From assembly GCA_028023455.1 (NCBI GenBank), contig JAQFVV010012536.1, positions 2,874,001 through 2,938,000 on the forward strand: 64,000 bases of DNA, written 5' to 3'. The translations under genes and the position numbers were made by a program. The notes beneath the pieces were generated by a model. The model had not been told where the DNA came from, made no database searches, and saw only the letters and a list, made by a program, of their open reading frames with translations. This stretch comes from Epiperipatus broadwayi. Lineage: Eukaryota > Onychophora > Udeonychophora > Euonychophora > Peripatidae. Each line of letters opens with the position of its first letter. Within the stretch, counting starts at the first letter, position 1. Below, one piece after another: positions 44,330 through 57,019 of the stretch.

Positions 44330-46210
44330 TAACTTGTAATTGCTATCAAAATCAATGATCAATTATGCCAAAACTTATATGCCTCATACGAAAGGCATTT
44401 TTACAATACTAAAAGATCAAAACAAGCTTGTATCTGGTTGATATATTGATGAATATATTTTTGGTCAGGCTCAAAGTGAAATAAAAACATATGAAAGCAA
44501 TACTATGAGCATAAATAATATACAATTAAAGAAAAAAGAGAAAGAGATAAATAAACTAAAGATGAAAACAACTCTTGCATATGGTGACCCATCTATTTAT
44601 AAATGTTTAGATTATGCCTTGATACCGGCTATATATATTGTAAAAAGGTTGATTGACTATACATAAATAAAAGAATTGTTTAGTATAATAAAAAAAGATC
44701 TAAACAGACACCAATCATGCAAGACTTAAAACAACTTAATTAAAGATATTGAATACAAAATATTAGCTAAAATGAAAAGATTGATAAAGAAAAACTGACA
44801 GCACCACAACATGGTATCAAAGGAGAAGAGCAGCGAGTACAGTTTTGAAGATTCAAGAAGCAATTAAGTATGGCAGAGAATTAAAATTGATAGAATACTT
44901 TGCAATAAAAATTGATTTTAAATCAGCTTTTGATTCTGTAAATTAACCATATCTATTTAAAACCCCAAAGCAATTGTTACCAGAACACAAATATTTAATT
45001 CAGGTAATAGAAAATTATATTAAAAATATTAAAATCTCAAAAATTATGGGATACTTGGATTTTTTACTCCAGATAAAGAAATACCATAAGGATCACTATT
45101 AGCTGCACTGATCTTTGCAGTATACATAGATTGGATAGGCAAAGATATTGAAAAACAGGTGTCAGGTCTTTATCTTCCTCATTTAGATGTGAAGCTTGTG
45201 GGCAGTAGTAGTTTCTATTGATGGTCTAATAATAATTTTTCAGAATATCCACAATATTCAAATTGTTGTGAATTTCCTGAATAGTTTTGAGACAGAAACT
45301 GGATCCTATATACAGTCATTAAAATCTGTAACTTGGCAACTGGTTATAGATAGAAAAATACCATCTAATAATAGGGCAACTCCAGCACTATTTTTGGAGA
45401 TCCTGCTTTATATCGCAAAACCGATATGAACAAATACTTAAATGAGATAGTGATTAATAAAATTAAGAAAAAGATTAAATCCTTCTCATCAATAAAACTT
45501 TACGATATTACTAAAACAAGAATTTTTAATGTCATTGCTATGGAAATCATAGGTTATTATGCTCTATGGATGAGTATTTCAATATTTTTTGTCAAGGGTG
45601 GTTAGCCAAGAGGTCAGCACAGCGACCTTGCAAGCAAGCAGTTGGCTGCAGGTGGTTGTTATGGGTTCACCTCCCAGACGATGCTATCACATATTTTTGT
45701 GGTAAAATTTTCACTTGCTACTAATTTCAATATTACAAATGTCAATTGGTCAAGGAGGCTTCAAGTTTATTGATTCAAGATTGTATGTATCATATATAAA
45801 AGCACAGATATAGTTTAATATAATACTAGATGAATGTTATAATCCACCATCACCAGATGCTAGTATAGTTAATAAAATCGAAAAAGATAAAAGATCGTTT
45901 TATGGTGATTAATTTATAGCATATAAAAGCTGCAGAATAATATAAACTTAAATAGTTTGGTTAACATTAAATATAACAATCTAAAAATACTAACAAGCAG
46001 TGTTCAATACTCTAAGACAGAAGTGTTAGTAATTAAGGTTTAGAAGAATCTTTACAAAATAACGTTCCACAATCTTAAATCAAACTCAGTTTCAAATAAT
46101 AAAATGCTTCCCACTAACAAATGTTTATTTAAATGGTTGACTAAATATGAACTTGGAGTTTTTAATCTTTTTTTTTTTTTTTGTAAAATAAAAGAAAAAT
46201 GCATAGCATT
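44330..46210 (+). pseudogene. Non-LTR retrotransposon RT region, degraded (L1/Tx1-like?)
   Basis: Scattered frames show EYFAIKIDFKSAFDSVN (RT Asp block), a DKEIPxGSLLAALIFAVYI-like block (PQGS motif), and KIKKKIKSFSSIKLYDITK in the thumb. After a SINE insertion at 45593-45693 come GQGGFKFIDSRLYVSYIKA and KCLFKWLTKYELGVF. The GGxxFIDxRLY type of tail recalls L1/Tx1-like elements. Many stops. It probably belongs to the same copy as the endonuclease start at 41590. Confidence 0.6.
45593..45693 (+). mobile_element. tRNA-Gly-like SINE copy
   Basis: gtcaagggtggttagccaag, then cgaccttgcaagcaagcag and gggttcacctcccagacgat. It is flanked by near-identical atatttttTgt / atatttttgt, a likely target duplication, and splits the RT pseudogene. 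Confidence 0.75.
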
Positions 46211-46244
46211 AAACTTTAGAGATCAAAAGTTTTTCATGCTCTAT

Positions 46245-46500
46245 CAACATCATCATCAACCATTATCAATCCACTACAGGATGAAGGTCTTTCCAAGTTC
46301 AATCCATCTTCTCCGATCTGTAGCATCTCTTCTCCACATCACCCTTGCACACTTTCTTATTTCATCCATCTATGTGGTCTCTTTCTGGGTCTTTTACAAT
46401 CTCTTGGAATCCAGTTTAAGATTTCAGTTGTCCATCTATTATCATCTCTTCTAGCAATATGTCCAGCCCAACTTCACTTCAGTCTTTTAATTTTTTCATG
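46245..46500 (-). pseudogene. RTE-type 3' end fragment
   Basis: The minus strand carries the familiar RTE tail (KLKWSWAGHIARRDDNRWT, then KRPRKRPHRWMDEIRKCA-like text) ending in atgatgatgttgatag. Confidence 0.8.
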
Positions 46501-46509
46501 CTATATACA

Positions 46510-47120
46510 TAAATTTAAAAAGAGAAATAAGAGTACTAAAATGCTTCGTCACAAGCAATTGTTTTGCCGCAAACTATAAAAACAATATAGACAATAAGAT
46601 ATGAAATGATTTTTAATAATAAAAATATAGTTGGTTAAAAAAAATTGATAATGATTAGAATAAATACTTTAAAACCTGTAAAAAATTAATATTTGAATAT
46701 AATTGAAAAGAATCAATATCATTTTAAATTTTGAATGAATATGAAATAACTTTGTGAAAATTACAATATAATATAGAGATTAAGTTACCGGTAAAGTTCA
46801 GTACTCCCTTACTATATATGAGACCAATTTAAAAGTATTGTTTCAATTGATCTAATGCATAATCCTATAAAAAAGTTTAATAATGATTGCCTTTTTGTTA
46901 ATCTCCACAAACATTGCACGTACAAACATATATACAACAATTTTTATAATCATTATAAATCTCCCATGCTTCAAAATAATTTTATCAGTATAGATCATTG
47001 AAAGGTTATCTTAAAAAATTACTTTTAACAATGTCAAACAAATATTTTTTTTACCAAAAAGTACTTAATTTTAATACTCTTCAATTTGCCCAGTATAAAC
47101 TGAGTATCTATGCTAAGTTC
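46510..47120. other. No gene recognised
   Basis: AT-rich intergenic sequence. Confidence 0.5.
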
Positions 47121-47154
47121 TTTTTTTTTTTTTTTTTTTTTAGGGGGGGGGGGG
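47121..47154. repeat. T21-A-G12 homopolymer junction
   Basis: Twenty-one T, then A, then twelve G. Such junctions are prone to sequencing error; the lengths are unreliable. Confidence 0.85.
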
Positions 47155-47159
47155 TTTGA

Positions 47160-47730
47160 GTTAACTAAATAATATATAATGATCTGCATAAACTTATCTA
47201 AACTCCCTCCTCCGCCTTCTATACTTTGCTCTCAGTATTGTCTAGCATACTATTTTATATATCCTAATATAGGGATACAATTCAAAGTATTTTAAATTTT
47301 AATAATTTTTTTTTTTTAAATCCTCATGAACTATAATTAATTAATCACCACTAGTGCGCACCCACATACCCTATACGTAGCAGATATATACATATATATT
47401 TAGAATAAGGTCAACATTGTTATATCACTACAAAATATAAACTCATCTCATTTATTATTAAAATTATTGTTAGAAAAAATAATTTTTTAAAGAATAAATA
47501 AAATAGAAAATTTGAAAAAAAAAAATTCATTACTTGATGAAATGAAATAATAAACCAATCAAATCATTCAGATTTGCCCAACTCTCACTAAAACTTTTAT
47601 AAATCTGAGCTGCCATCTTGTGAAAGATTTTGACACCAATCTCTCTAACTATGAACGTATTTTATATAACAAACTAATGCTCGTCAGTTGAAACGAAATT
47701 TGCAACACCTAAATGCCCACACATAATTGT
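47160..47730. other. No gene recognised
   Basis: AT-rich intergenic sequence with no usable frame. Confidence 0.45.
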
Positions 47731-47732
47731 GG

Positions 47733-47815
47733 TTTATCTCAGTGAATAGAGTACCTGATTACGGAATGTAAAGTCCTTGGATTGATTCCCAGTCTGGAAC
47801 ATCCAGCACTTCATT
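47733..47815 (+). repeat. tRNA-like SINE head
   Basis: gtggtttatctcagtgaata (A-box-like) and cttggattgattcccagtc (B-box-like), about 40 bp apart. Probably family Z. Confidence 0.55.
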
Positions 47816-47984
47816 AATTCTCAAACAATAAAACCATTCAATTATATATTTAATTACAACCAGTTTGAATTTCAAAATTGAATGTTTCTAGAATATCATA
47901 CATATTAGAATATTCAGTTTATACATTTTTAAGTACTCATATTCCATAATACTTCATGATAAGTTGTATCTACTTTTAATATTC

Positions 47985-48650
47985 ATCACATGATCACCAT
48001 TTATTATGCTTGCTCATAACTTATTAAAACAAGCAAAACTTTCCATATAGTAGTGCCACTCAGTGCAAGCCAGAGTAATCAATGGATGCCAGAAGACTTG
48101 TGCATAAAATCCCTATCTAGTGCTTACTTATCCAATATCCCCAGACTAGTTTCTAGCTTTCATCAGTGAGGAGCCTTGGATCTGAGAGTACTGCACCTAA
48201 ACCTTAGGATCTAATGCAACCCTCCAGCTACAAAACTATTGAGTCTAAAATTGAAAATACAATATTTTCAATTCAAGCTTGCACCAATTCTGCCTAATAG
48301 GATAGTGGTGGCTATGGTTATTAAAGAACCAAAGACACCAAAATATATGGGTATTGAAGTGAGTTCAGACCTATATGACTATATAGGCTAATGAGCTTGG
48401 ATTGAAAATATTATTGTGTATTCAATTTTAGACTCATAGTTTTGTAGTTAAGTAAAGATAAAAGATGGCTGCTGGAGGGTTGCATTAGATCCTAAGATCT
48501 AGGTGCAGTGCTCTCAGATCCAAGGTTCCTCACTGACAAAGGCAACAAGCCAGAAACTAGTCTGGGGATATTATTTTGAGAGGCACTAGATAGGGATTTT
48601 ATGCACAAACCTTCTAGCTTGCATGGAGTGGCATTACTATATGGAGAGTT
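47985..48650. repeat. Family X inverted pair
   Basis: Left arm with caaaactttccatatagtag; right arm ending in its complement near 48652. Ribozyme regions: minus strand at about 48133-48185 (stem II lost) and plus strand at about 48518-48578 (CTGACAA, damaged). Confidence 0.8.
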
Positions 48651-48859
48651 TAGCTATGCTAACGACTAGGCCAACAATTAATCCCAAAATTAAAAGTAAT
48701 ATTAAAGATGAAATGCAATGGAATAAAATGTTTATACAAATAAATCACTTAATAATAAATTTGAATTCAATTTCTGGAAATGCAAACTGCCGATGCATAG
48801 ATCTTTTTTATCACTAACGTAACTTCTGTGGCTATTACAAGAGTGCATGGTGGGTAATT

Positions 48860-49330
48860 TAAGATAGAAAAATTGTATTGTCTCATATTATTGTTTATTA
48901 ATACTCTGAGTTTGTTCTTTGTAATTACTTTCTAATCTATGATTTTATTTTCGAAACTTGTTTTATTTCATTGAATTCACATAAATATTACATTATAATA
49001 TTTAAATTTTGTAATATTTATATGAAGTTTGAAAAGATGGATTAAAGAAAATTATGAATTTTAAAAACTTGGATTAAAAAAAATTGGATGGTTGCGTTTT
49101 GGAATTTTAAATTCCAACGTTATTAAATAATATGTGTAATGATAAAGCACTATAGTGAAGGCATATATGTAATCAGTAAAATTAATTCACAGTATTCCAA
49201 TTAGTTTATGAAACTATAGAATATAATCCAGTAGCATTGATTTAATTTGTTTGGTTGCACAAAGTCCCGAGTAAACTGATCTTCTCTTCAAACTATATAC
49301 AACACCAGTACACATTATGTAGGATATAGT
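48860..49330. other. No gene recognised
   Basis: AT-rich intergenic sequence. Confidence 0.45.
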
Positions 49331-49339
49331 TTAGCTATT

Positions 49340-49560
49340 CACCACAAACATTTTAAGATGCTAACATGTTTGAATTACAAATTGTGATATAATATGTGGC
49401 AGAGTGTTTCATACCTTCATAGATAAAATTCAATTCTCTCCCTATCATAATGAAATCTTACAAATGATTTGAAAAGTCTTGTAACACATAGCTTTACTCT
49501 TACAGTTTGGATCATTTCAAACAGTTCAGTAGCAGTTTTGATTGATTTAAAACAAAATTT
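49340..49560 (-). pseudogene. Mariner-like transposase N-terminal fragment
   Basis: The minus strand encodes IKFCFKSIKTATELFEMIQT, then VTRLFKSFVRFHYDRERIEF. Mariner transposases read IKFCFKLGKTATETFEML...R..F.WFKRFKxGRE here. The catalytic domain is not seen. A second fossil of the same type is at 53250-53490. Confidence 0.6.
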
Positions 49561-49569
49561 GATGGGCAG

Positions 49570-50770
49570 ACTTTTTTCTATCATGGGTTTAGGTAAATAC
49601 TATACATGGTCACATTTCTTGTCATAAGCTGTAATCCAGACATGTTAGAACATTTAATTTTTTGTGATGAATTAAGAAAATGTGTTACTATCCCACTCCT
49701 TTATTGTTAAACATAGTATGTTTAAATACAAACATGCTTTATAAAGGTGGTTTTGAAATTCCTAGGGATAACACAAGATAAACAAAAAATTAAAAAACAT
49801 AAAATTTTATTCAGATTTTTTCTATTAAGTGTGAAAAATACTGTGATTTAAATAATACCTTCAATCATATATGTTCTATAACTTAGCTCAATGTTTCACA
49901 CGTTATCTGGATAATTTTGTGTTGAATATTTATTTTTATTCAAAAAATCTGCCATCATCAAATCAGGAAAACATGCCACCACAAATCCACATTTCTTGAG
50001 ACATCGGTAAGAAATTGACTCCAAAGTCACTATTTCTTTAACTATTTGTGTTACTGCATCATATTGTTGAAGCTATGTTTTTTCATCTCTTGTATTTGCA
50101 AGTCTCCATAAAATGTTAAGAAGCAAAAAAAGTTGTATTTATATGTATAAGTATTATTTACGCCAGCTTGAATGTGTCTATGTATACAGGCAGACTGTTT
50201 TTTTTAAATTTAACAATTAACACATCTTGGGGAGATTGCATGCCCTTGAACCTGTATATTTTTCAAAAATACAGTCTGCCATCTTGGTTTACTGGAAAAC
50301 TCACAAGTACCCCCAAATTTCTTAATTCATTTACTAACATAAATATTGAATTTTAATAATAAATAAGCAGTCTATATAATAATTTTAATTAAAAAGTAAT
50401 TAGTTATTTAATTAAATTTCTTTATTTAAATATAGTTTGAGAAAAACTAATGTTTGTTAGAATCTTGAATGAAAATCATAACCAAAGTTTAATGATCCTG
50501 TTTAGACAACACCCAACCAAATTACTTCTAAGTTACAAAGATAGAGCCTAAAGATATAATTGTATTATTCTCTCTTTATATGGTTTTTGACATTATGTAA
50601 CTCAATCAAGGATATTATTTCCGCTTTTCAATTACATTGTATACTGTTAGTAAACAACTTAAAGTTAACTGAATTTTAAAAAATAAAAAGTACTTCAATT
50701 TTAATCTTTTAATTTCTAAACATTTAAATCATTAAAATTTTGTATTATTTTTCTTTATAAATGTATTAAA
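49570..50770. other. No gene recognised
   Basis: AT-rich. It contains a pair of inverted caaaatccagactg-like blocks near 50190 and 50270 (ggcagactgttttt / aatacagtctgcc) spaced about 70 bp apart, probably a small repeat. Confidence 0.4.
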
Positions 50771-50779
50771 TAACCTCAA

Positions 50780-50850
50780 GCATTGGTGGCCTAGCGGTTA
50801 GACTAGCTGCCTTCCAAGCAGCTGGCCGGGGTTTGCTTCCTGGTCAATGC
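50780..50850 (+). mobile_element. tRNA-Gly(TCC)-like sequence, best preserved copy
   Basis: A 71-nt cloverleaf-like sequence: acceptor GCATTGG pairs with TCAATGC, the anticodon arm AGCTGC-CTTCCAA-GCAGCT shows TCC, and the T arm is CCGGG-TTTGCTT-CCTGG. D-arm pairing is poor, and the TTC of the T loop is changed to TTTGC. It is probably a retropseudogene or the SINE source type rather than a working gene. Confidence 0.6.
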
Positions 50851-51214
50851 TTTGACATATTTGTATTAAATAACATTCTTTTGAAAACATATAAATAACG
50901 ACCCAATAAAGGACAAATGGCTTCCAAAATGCATTTCTGCCTGAACTAGCGCTTATCACTTTCATTTACTTTAATCCATCATTTTTGACAAATTTATATT
51001 TATTTTAAAAAAATTCAAAATCAGAGATAGTTGTTAGAAAAACATTAGTCTAAATAATGGAATACAGATTCAATGCTAATTCTGCTTCAAATTAGAAAAT
51101 ATATAGAAAAAGTAGTAAGTATTTAGAATAAAAATACGTATAAAAAGAAACCAAAACATCTGAAAATAGAGAAACGTAGTGAATAATTTGAAGAGAATAA
51201 AATGATAGCCCATA

Positions 51215-51390
51215 TTTCAAAGTGCATATACTAATCTGTTTGATGTGCTATTACTAACAGTTGAATGTATTTGAAATACTTAAATAAAGTTAAATTTTTC
51301 TAAAGACAGACGATGGAAATAGTCCGATATATAAATACAACTCATATTACAAGTTTTAAATGTTTTGCTAACTGGATAGAAAATAAAATC
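51215..51390 (+). repeat. SINE family Y tail
   Basis: tgtgctattactaacagttg and ttaaatttttctaaagac match 330-400 closely. The tRNA-like head is absent. Confidence 0.7.
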
Positions 51391-51869
51391 GAATGTAGGA
51401 TTGCAATGACTACATAAGGTTTTATGAAGTTTGTGTTTGGAAGCATGTTCATTTTCTTCTTTCATTATTGTTTCATCTTTAATTGAAAATGTTTTATATA
51501 ATAGTCAGTAGAATGAGACAAAACTAGTAAAAATTTTAATTCAGTATATGGCATTTTTTGAATCAGGATCATAAATATGAGTTAAATGTTACAAATACTG
51601 AATTGTTGGACAAATTAAAATTGATATAAAATTGTTGAAAGATAACATTGGACTGAATACAGAAGTGTTATGAAATATATTTTAACATGATATGAAGGGA
51701 GATATGTAATCTAAAGTTATATGGCATAAACAAGTGAGCTAAAAGAGCTGACTAGAGACAAAATGTGTTAATGATGAGAATGTAAGTTAAAATAGTAAAA
51801 TGACTGAGTTAAATTCAGTGATACGGCATAATAATGTTAATTAAATCACTAAACATTACATTATCACCA

Positions 51870-52065
51870 TTTCTTATGCTTGCTCATAACTGTTATTAAA
51901 ACAGGCAAAATTCTCCATACAGTAGTGCCACTCAATACAAGCAAGAGTAATCAATGGATGCCAGAAGACTTGTGCATAAAATCCCCTATCTAGTTCCTAC
52001 TTATTCAATATCCTGACTAGTCTCTGACTTTTGGCCTTCATCAGTGAGTGGAGATTTTTGCCTAT
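51870..52065 (-). repeat. Family X copy, one half
   Basis: caaaattctccatacagtag at 51907, followed by the X core. The ribozyme region (minus, about 51995-52050) has CTGATGA but GAG instead of GAA. Confidence 0.7.
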
Positions 52066-52074
52066 TATAATGTG

Positions 52075-52310
52075 TTGTCATCATCAGTATTTTCAACTAT
52101 TATCAATCCAGTGCAAAATGTTTTCAAATTTAATCCAGTTTCTCTCATTTCTAGCCTCTCTTCTCTACATTAAACCAGAAAATTTTCTTATTTCATCTAC
52201 ACATCTCACACACAGTCTCTTTCTAGGTCTTTTACAATCTCTTGGGATTCAATTTATATTTTAAATTGTCCATATATTATCATCTCTTTAAGCAATATAC
52301 CCAGACCAGT
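52075..52310 (-). pseudogene. RTE-type 3' end fragment, diverged
   Basis: Decayed RTE tail on the minus strand: LDW-like LPRDCKRPRKRL..C and EIRKFSGLM-like text, bounded by a tgatgatgaca end at about 52078. Confidence 0.65.
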
Positions 52311-52514
52311 TTATGTATACAGATGCATAAATTGCTCAATAATTGTCAATTACAAAGTACTTACTAACAGTGGATTTAAATAAAATATATTGTCACATTC
52401 ATTATATATTTATTTAATTACTATAATTTGATTTATAAATATCTAATGTCCTTGGCAACATGCTCTTTAGATTTTACATTAATAACTATAATTATCTACT
52501 CCTTTATTAGGCTT

Positions 52515-52855
52515 AAACCACTAAACATCACATGATCACTGTTCTTTATGCTTACACAGAGACTAAAATCTCTATACAGTAATGCCACTCAGTGCAAGCC
52601 AGAGTAATCAATGGATGCATGTTTATGCATAAAATCCCTACCTAGTGCCTACCAGTATCCCCCGACTAATTTATAGCTTGTGGCTCTCATCAGTGAGGAA
52701 ACTTGGATCTGATAGCATTACACCTAGAAACTAGTCCGGGTATATTGGATAAATAAGAACTATATAGGGATTTTATGCATAAACCTTTTTGCATCCATTG
52801 ATTACTCTAGCTTACCCTGAGTGGCACTACTGTATGGGGAGTTTAGCATTTATTA
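52515..52855. repeat. Family X inverted pair
   Basis: ctctatacagtaatgccact at 52569 and its complement near 52840. Stem II in the minus-strand core is AGC-CACAA-GCT, still paired, but GAA is TAA. Confidence 0.75.
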
Positions 52856-53249
52856 GACTGCATGTACTTTTTATTAAAACTTTTCTATTTTATTATATAC
52901 TACTGTTCTTTGAATTTTAATTGAGTTTCTAAGTAGCTTTTATTAAGCAAAAACAAATGCAGTATTCAATTCAGTAATAGTGAAATTTTATTTTATTTAT
53001 TTTTACATTTAGCATTCAACAAAATTATATATAAACATTAGTATATAAAAATTACATCATTTATTACACCTTTAAAAAAATAGTGCACATTGAAAGTGTA
53101 TAAAAATAGAGTACATCATGTATTAAAAACTTCAAGGAAAAATATACATTCTCAGAAATATTTGATAAGTTGTATGAATATATTTATGTAAAGTTATTGG
53201 TTCTTTCTCCAATTGTCTGAAGTATTATCTCCAAATCAATACAGATGTT

Positions 53250-53490
53250 ATGTTTAGTTGTTCGTCATAAAAAAATTAAGGTGTTAGCATGTCTTATCAT
53301 GGGTTGTGGAAAATGTTTCATACCTCAGATTTTCTTCAGTTCTCTTCCTGCCATCATGAAATCTTGAAAAACACTCAAAAAAAATTTTCCGCAACACATG
53401 GCTTCATTACATACACAATCTAAATCATTTCACGTTTTAGTACCAGTTTTGTCTAATTTAAAGCAAACCTGGTTTTAGCGCAGTTTGATT
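53250..53490 (-). pseudogene. Mariner-like transposase fragment, strongly degraded
   Basis: Minus-strand frames show CFKLDKTGTKT, NEAMCCGKFFLSVFQDF and GREL in order, parallel to the fossil at 49340-49560. Frameshifts and stops throughout. Confidence 0.5.
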
Positions 53491-53699
53491 ATGGTTTAAG
53501 GTAAAAAACACATCGTCACATTTTATAACTTATGATTCAGACACATTCAATGGTTTGGTTAAATAGCTAAACCATGCTACTATTTAACTCAAGCACACGT
53601 TCAGGGCTACAAGGAGAGAGAACCAATCCTAAATCACCATTTCACTAGAACACACTAAACTATTTCAATAAAGATATTTCACCACGTGTTAAATAATCT

Positions 53700-53830
53700 T
53701 CTAAATTAAGTTAGCTAATATTTGAATTAGTTGCTCAAGCGGTCATATGATACTCAAACAGCTGAAGTAATACGTTGAGTTTTAATCCAAAACCCTTTCA
53801 TTTTTAAGACTGCCACTTTATCAATATGTT
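53700..53830 (-). repeat. SINE family Z copy
   Basis: The minus strand shows gttttggattaaaactcaac and catatgaccgcttgagcaac, matching the body at 58570-58745. Confidence 0.55.
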
Positions 53831-53879
53831 AAACCATACAGAACAAGTAAATTGACAGAAAAAAATTATCTAGGTGTTG

Positions 53880-54590
53880 TAATTAAAAATAAACATAAAA
53901 ATGCGTATTCATATATATATGTATGTATACAATGAAAATAACTGGTTCTGTCTGCTAATAATAGCGGTTTTTGATCAGAACGCCTGCAAGTTTAAAGACG
54001 TTATTTACACCTACCATCTCAGACATTAAAAAAGATGTTTTCTGACAAGTGATACTAAGAATCAAATTTAAATTCCCTCTAGAAAGCAACGCATTTAATA
54101 CAACCAAAACTAATCAGCATAAATCATGTCACCTCATTTTAAATTCCTTATGATAATTAATGATAGGCCACATATCCAATTATTCATAAATGTAACACTT
54201 TCAAATTAAAAGTGACTATATAGAAACTTATTTGCCTTATTGTTAATTAATCATACGGTTTTAAAACAAAAAGAAATGGGTGACTCTAGCCTTATGTTGA
54301 TTGTATTAAATGAGTACGAACTTGACAGAGAGCTTATCTCTTTAATATCTGAGATGAATATAAACAACCACTTTCTTCTATGTACACACATTCTGACAAA
54401 AAAAAAAACAAGTCTGAACGGAATAAAGAAAATAAAGACTTTGTCATGGTCTTATATTTAATTAGAAAGTGTTGTATTTATTAATAATTAGATATGTGTG
54501 TAGGTACCTAGGCGTTCATGCATCACGTCTGTTGTCTTTGTGTGTGTAAAGAGCTAAACGTCCAATATTTGATAGTTTTTTTTTCCATGT
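53880..54590. other. No gene recognised
   Basis: AT-rich. The frame 54240-54461 has no domain that I know. Confidence 0.4.
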
Positions 54591-54591
54591 G

Positions 54592-54678
54592 TCATAGCAT
54601 AGACCAGGAAGCGAACCCGCTAACCTGGGACAAATGCTTGCAAGGCAGCTGTGCTGACCTCTCGACCACCAACGCTTG
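54592..54678 (-). mobile_element. tRNA-Gly-like SINE copy
   Basis: Minus strand: caagcgttggtggtcgagag, the anticodon arm with loop CTTGCAA (TGC), then gggttcgcttcctggtc and atgctatgacac. Near-complete member of the 21432 family. Confidence 0.8.
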
Positions 54679-54689
54679 ATAGTTTCCAA

Positions 54690-55920
54690 TATTTTTTTCC
54701 AAGGCAGTACTGACAGACATGCACTGCATAAAGAAATTAATTGGAAAGTAAGTATATCACATGTACTTGCACTTGTTGAAAGAACATTTGATATATTTTA
54801 CCCATGAGAGTATTTATCTTGATGTATATAAATGATATCTGGATTCATTCATATACAATTAATAGTATTATCATATCGAATATTTTATTAGCTAATAGCA
54901 AAACCTTAAATCAGGCTCAAAATAGTCATAACAAAAAAGAAACAAAACAATAAGCTACAGATAGCATTGGATATATTCCAAAATGATAGAACATAAACAT
55001 GTTACATAACACTAATCAAAAGATTATTAACATTCTGTCTAGGTCTAAGGTCTCATTCTTACCCGAGGTCCATGAAAATGTATGAAATCCCATGTAGATC
55101 TTATAATGTCTTATATGGGTATAAGCAATCATGGATCAATGGTAGGAGAGATGAACATGATAATGTAGTAACACAATATTATCATCATCACTCACTCTGT
55201 GCCATGATTCTAATAATATAGATTTCTCAATCAAGTCCTGTCCAAATGTGACACTCTCAATCCAAGAAAAAAATCAGAGAAACTATAAAGATTCTTAAGA
55301 ATTCAGATTGTATCAACCAACATGATAATACTTATAAACTATCTTATATTTGGAAAAAAAAATGTAAAGCCTGTTAATTAAAATAGACATTTTTTATATT
55401 GATTTTCTAATCTACTATCACCCCATCCTTTTTATATTTAAAAATGTTTATATATTTTTTCTATTGTTGAACTATCGATCTTATATGCCAATGCTTTCAG
55501 TGCCTCTATATCTTATAATATTCATTATCCAGTTGTTGGCAAATGCAATCCAACCATATATGGAGGAATCTAGATATATCATTTACATCTGTTGTCCATG
55601 AAAATATTTCTTTTAACATATACACAATTTAATTAAAGTATTCTATTTAGCTAGTAATCAAACCAAACTTCATTTAAATATTATCATAGCTTTCAATTCC
55701 TAAAAAAAAAAAAAAAAGCAATGGAATGCAAGAGAATAGGACAAAAGTTCTAGTTTCAGGAAACTTCATCATCAGCTGTCGAACATATAAACGAATCTAA
55801 TTGCTACTATACATAATTTAAAAAGTGCAATCATTCAAGATATTACAAAATTCCCAGTTGTGAAACTAAATATGAAATAATCTATATACAAGATCAAGCA
55901 TTTTCTTACTGATTGCACAA
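54690..55920. other. No gene recognised
   Basis: AT-rich intergenic sequence with an A16-type run near 55700. Confidence 0.45.
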
Positions 55921-55924
55921 TGTT

Positions 55925-56570
55925 TAGGTACCAATAATACTACATTCCATTTTACATTTATTGAATCTTTAAATAATGCATTGTCATCATGAAACAATAC
56001 TGACATAACTAATCAAAAAATTTAATATTTGGAAAAGTGATTTCTCATATTACATTCCCATTTACATTTATTGAATTTTTAAATACTGCTTTATCATAGA
56101 AACAATACTGACATAACTAATCAATAAATTTAAGATTTTTATTTGTAAGAATGATTTCTCATAATACTACATTCCATTTTACATTTATTGAATCTTTAAA
56201 TACTGCATTATCATCATGAAATAATACTGACATAACTAATCAATAAATATGAAATCATTTTTATTTGGAAATGATTTCTCATAATACTATATAATACGAT
56301 TTACAAATTAATTTATAAATTAAATGTGTAATTTTAAACCTCTTATTATTTGTAAATTAAGAGATTTGTTTCATGTTTAGTATTATTTGTATTTTCAATT
56401 TCTAATTTCATTTGAAACAAAGGAGGAGAAGGGATAGGTAGGGAGAGATAAAAAATATAGTCCCTTGACTTATAAATTATTTTATACATTAAATATATAA
56501 TTTCAAACCTCTTATTACTTGTAAATGACAGGTTTGTTTTACTAGTATTATTTGTCTTTAAAATTTTTAA
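55925..56570 (+). repeat. Tandem repeats: about 118 bp x 3, then about 165 bp x 2
   Basis: tacattccattttacattta, then gacataactaatcaa, occur at about 55940, 56050 and 56168. From 56300 a different unit with aatttaaacctcttatta-like text occurs twice, to about 56570. Confidence 0.75.
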
Positions 56571-56789
56571 ATTTCCTTGTTGGTTTTAAAAAAGTGGAAA
56601 AAGGTTGTTGACTTTTATGAACATAAAACTAAAGAACCAAACAAAGTAAGTCTTATTTTTCACCTAAGAAATTCTATCTTTTTTTTTATTCAATACAAAT
56701 TACAATAAAATAATCAAAATAAAAATGAACCAGATTTCTAACAACAAATAAAAAGTTTTAAGTGAAAAGTATTTATTTTGATTACTGTC

Positions 56790-57010
56790 AGCCAATAAAC
56801 TGTTTGCATGTCCCAAAAAACCACCAGACAAATTCGTTTGTCAAGACATGTTCCAGTATGTGTGATTCAGATGAGATTGCAATAGTTCAAGAGTAAGGTC
56901 TCCCATTTTCTTGAGAACCATATTTGAACCAATGTAGTTTAACTTCAACATCGTTAAGATAATTATTGTAGCATAAAAATTCCCATGCACTTTTTCCACT
57001 AGCGATTTCT
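56790..57010 (-). pseudogene. Possible BED-type zinc finger fossil (hAT transposase?)
   Basis: Minus-strand reading EIASGKSAWEFLCYNNYLND, then VEVKLHWFKYGSQENGRP and SHILEHVLTNEF, resembles the SxxWxyF...H start of a BED finger. The Cys pair is lost. The resemblance is weak and could be chance. Confidence 0.25.
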
Positions 57011-57019
57011 TTTTTTAAA

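Noticed and set aside
50780-50850. A working tRNA-Gly(TCC) gene
   Set aside because: The D arm does not pair well and the T loop lacks TTC; relatives are clearly mobile copies.
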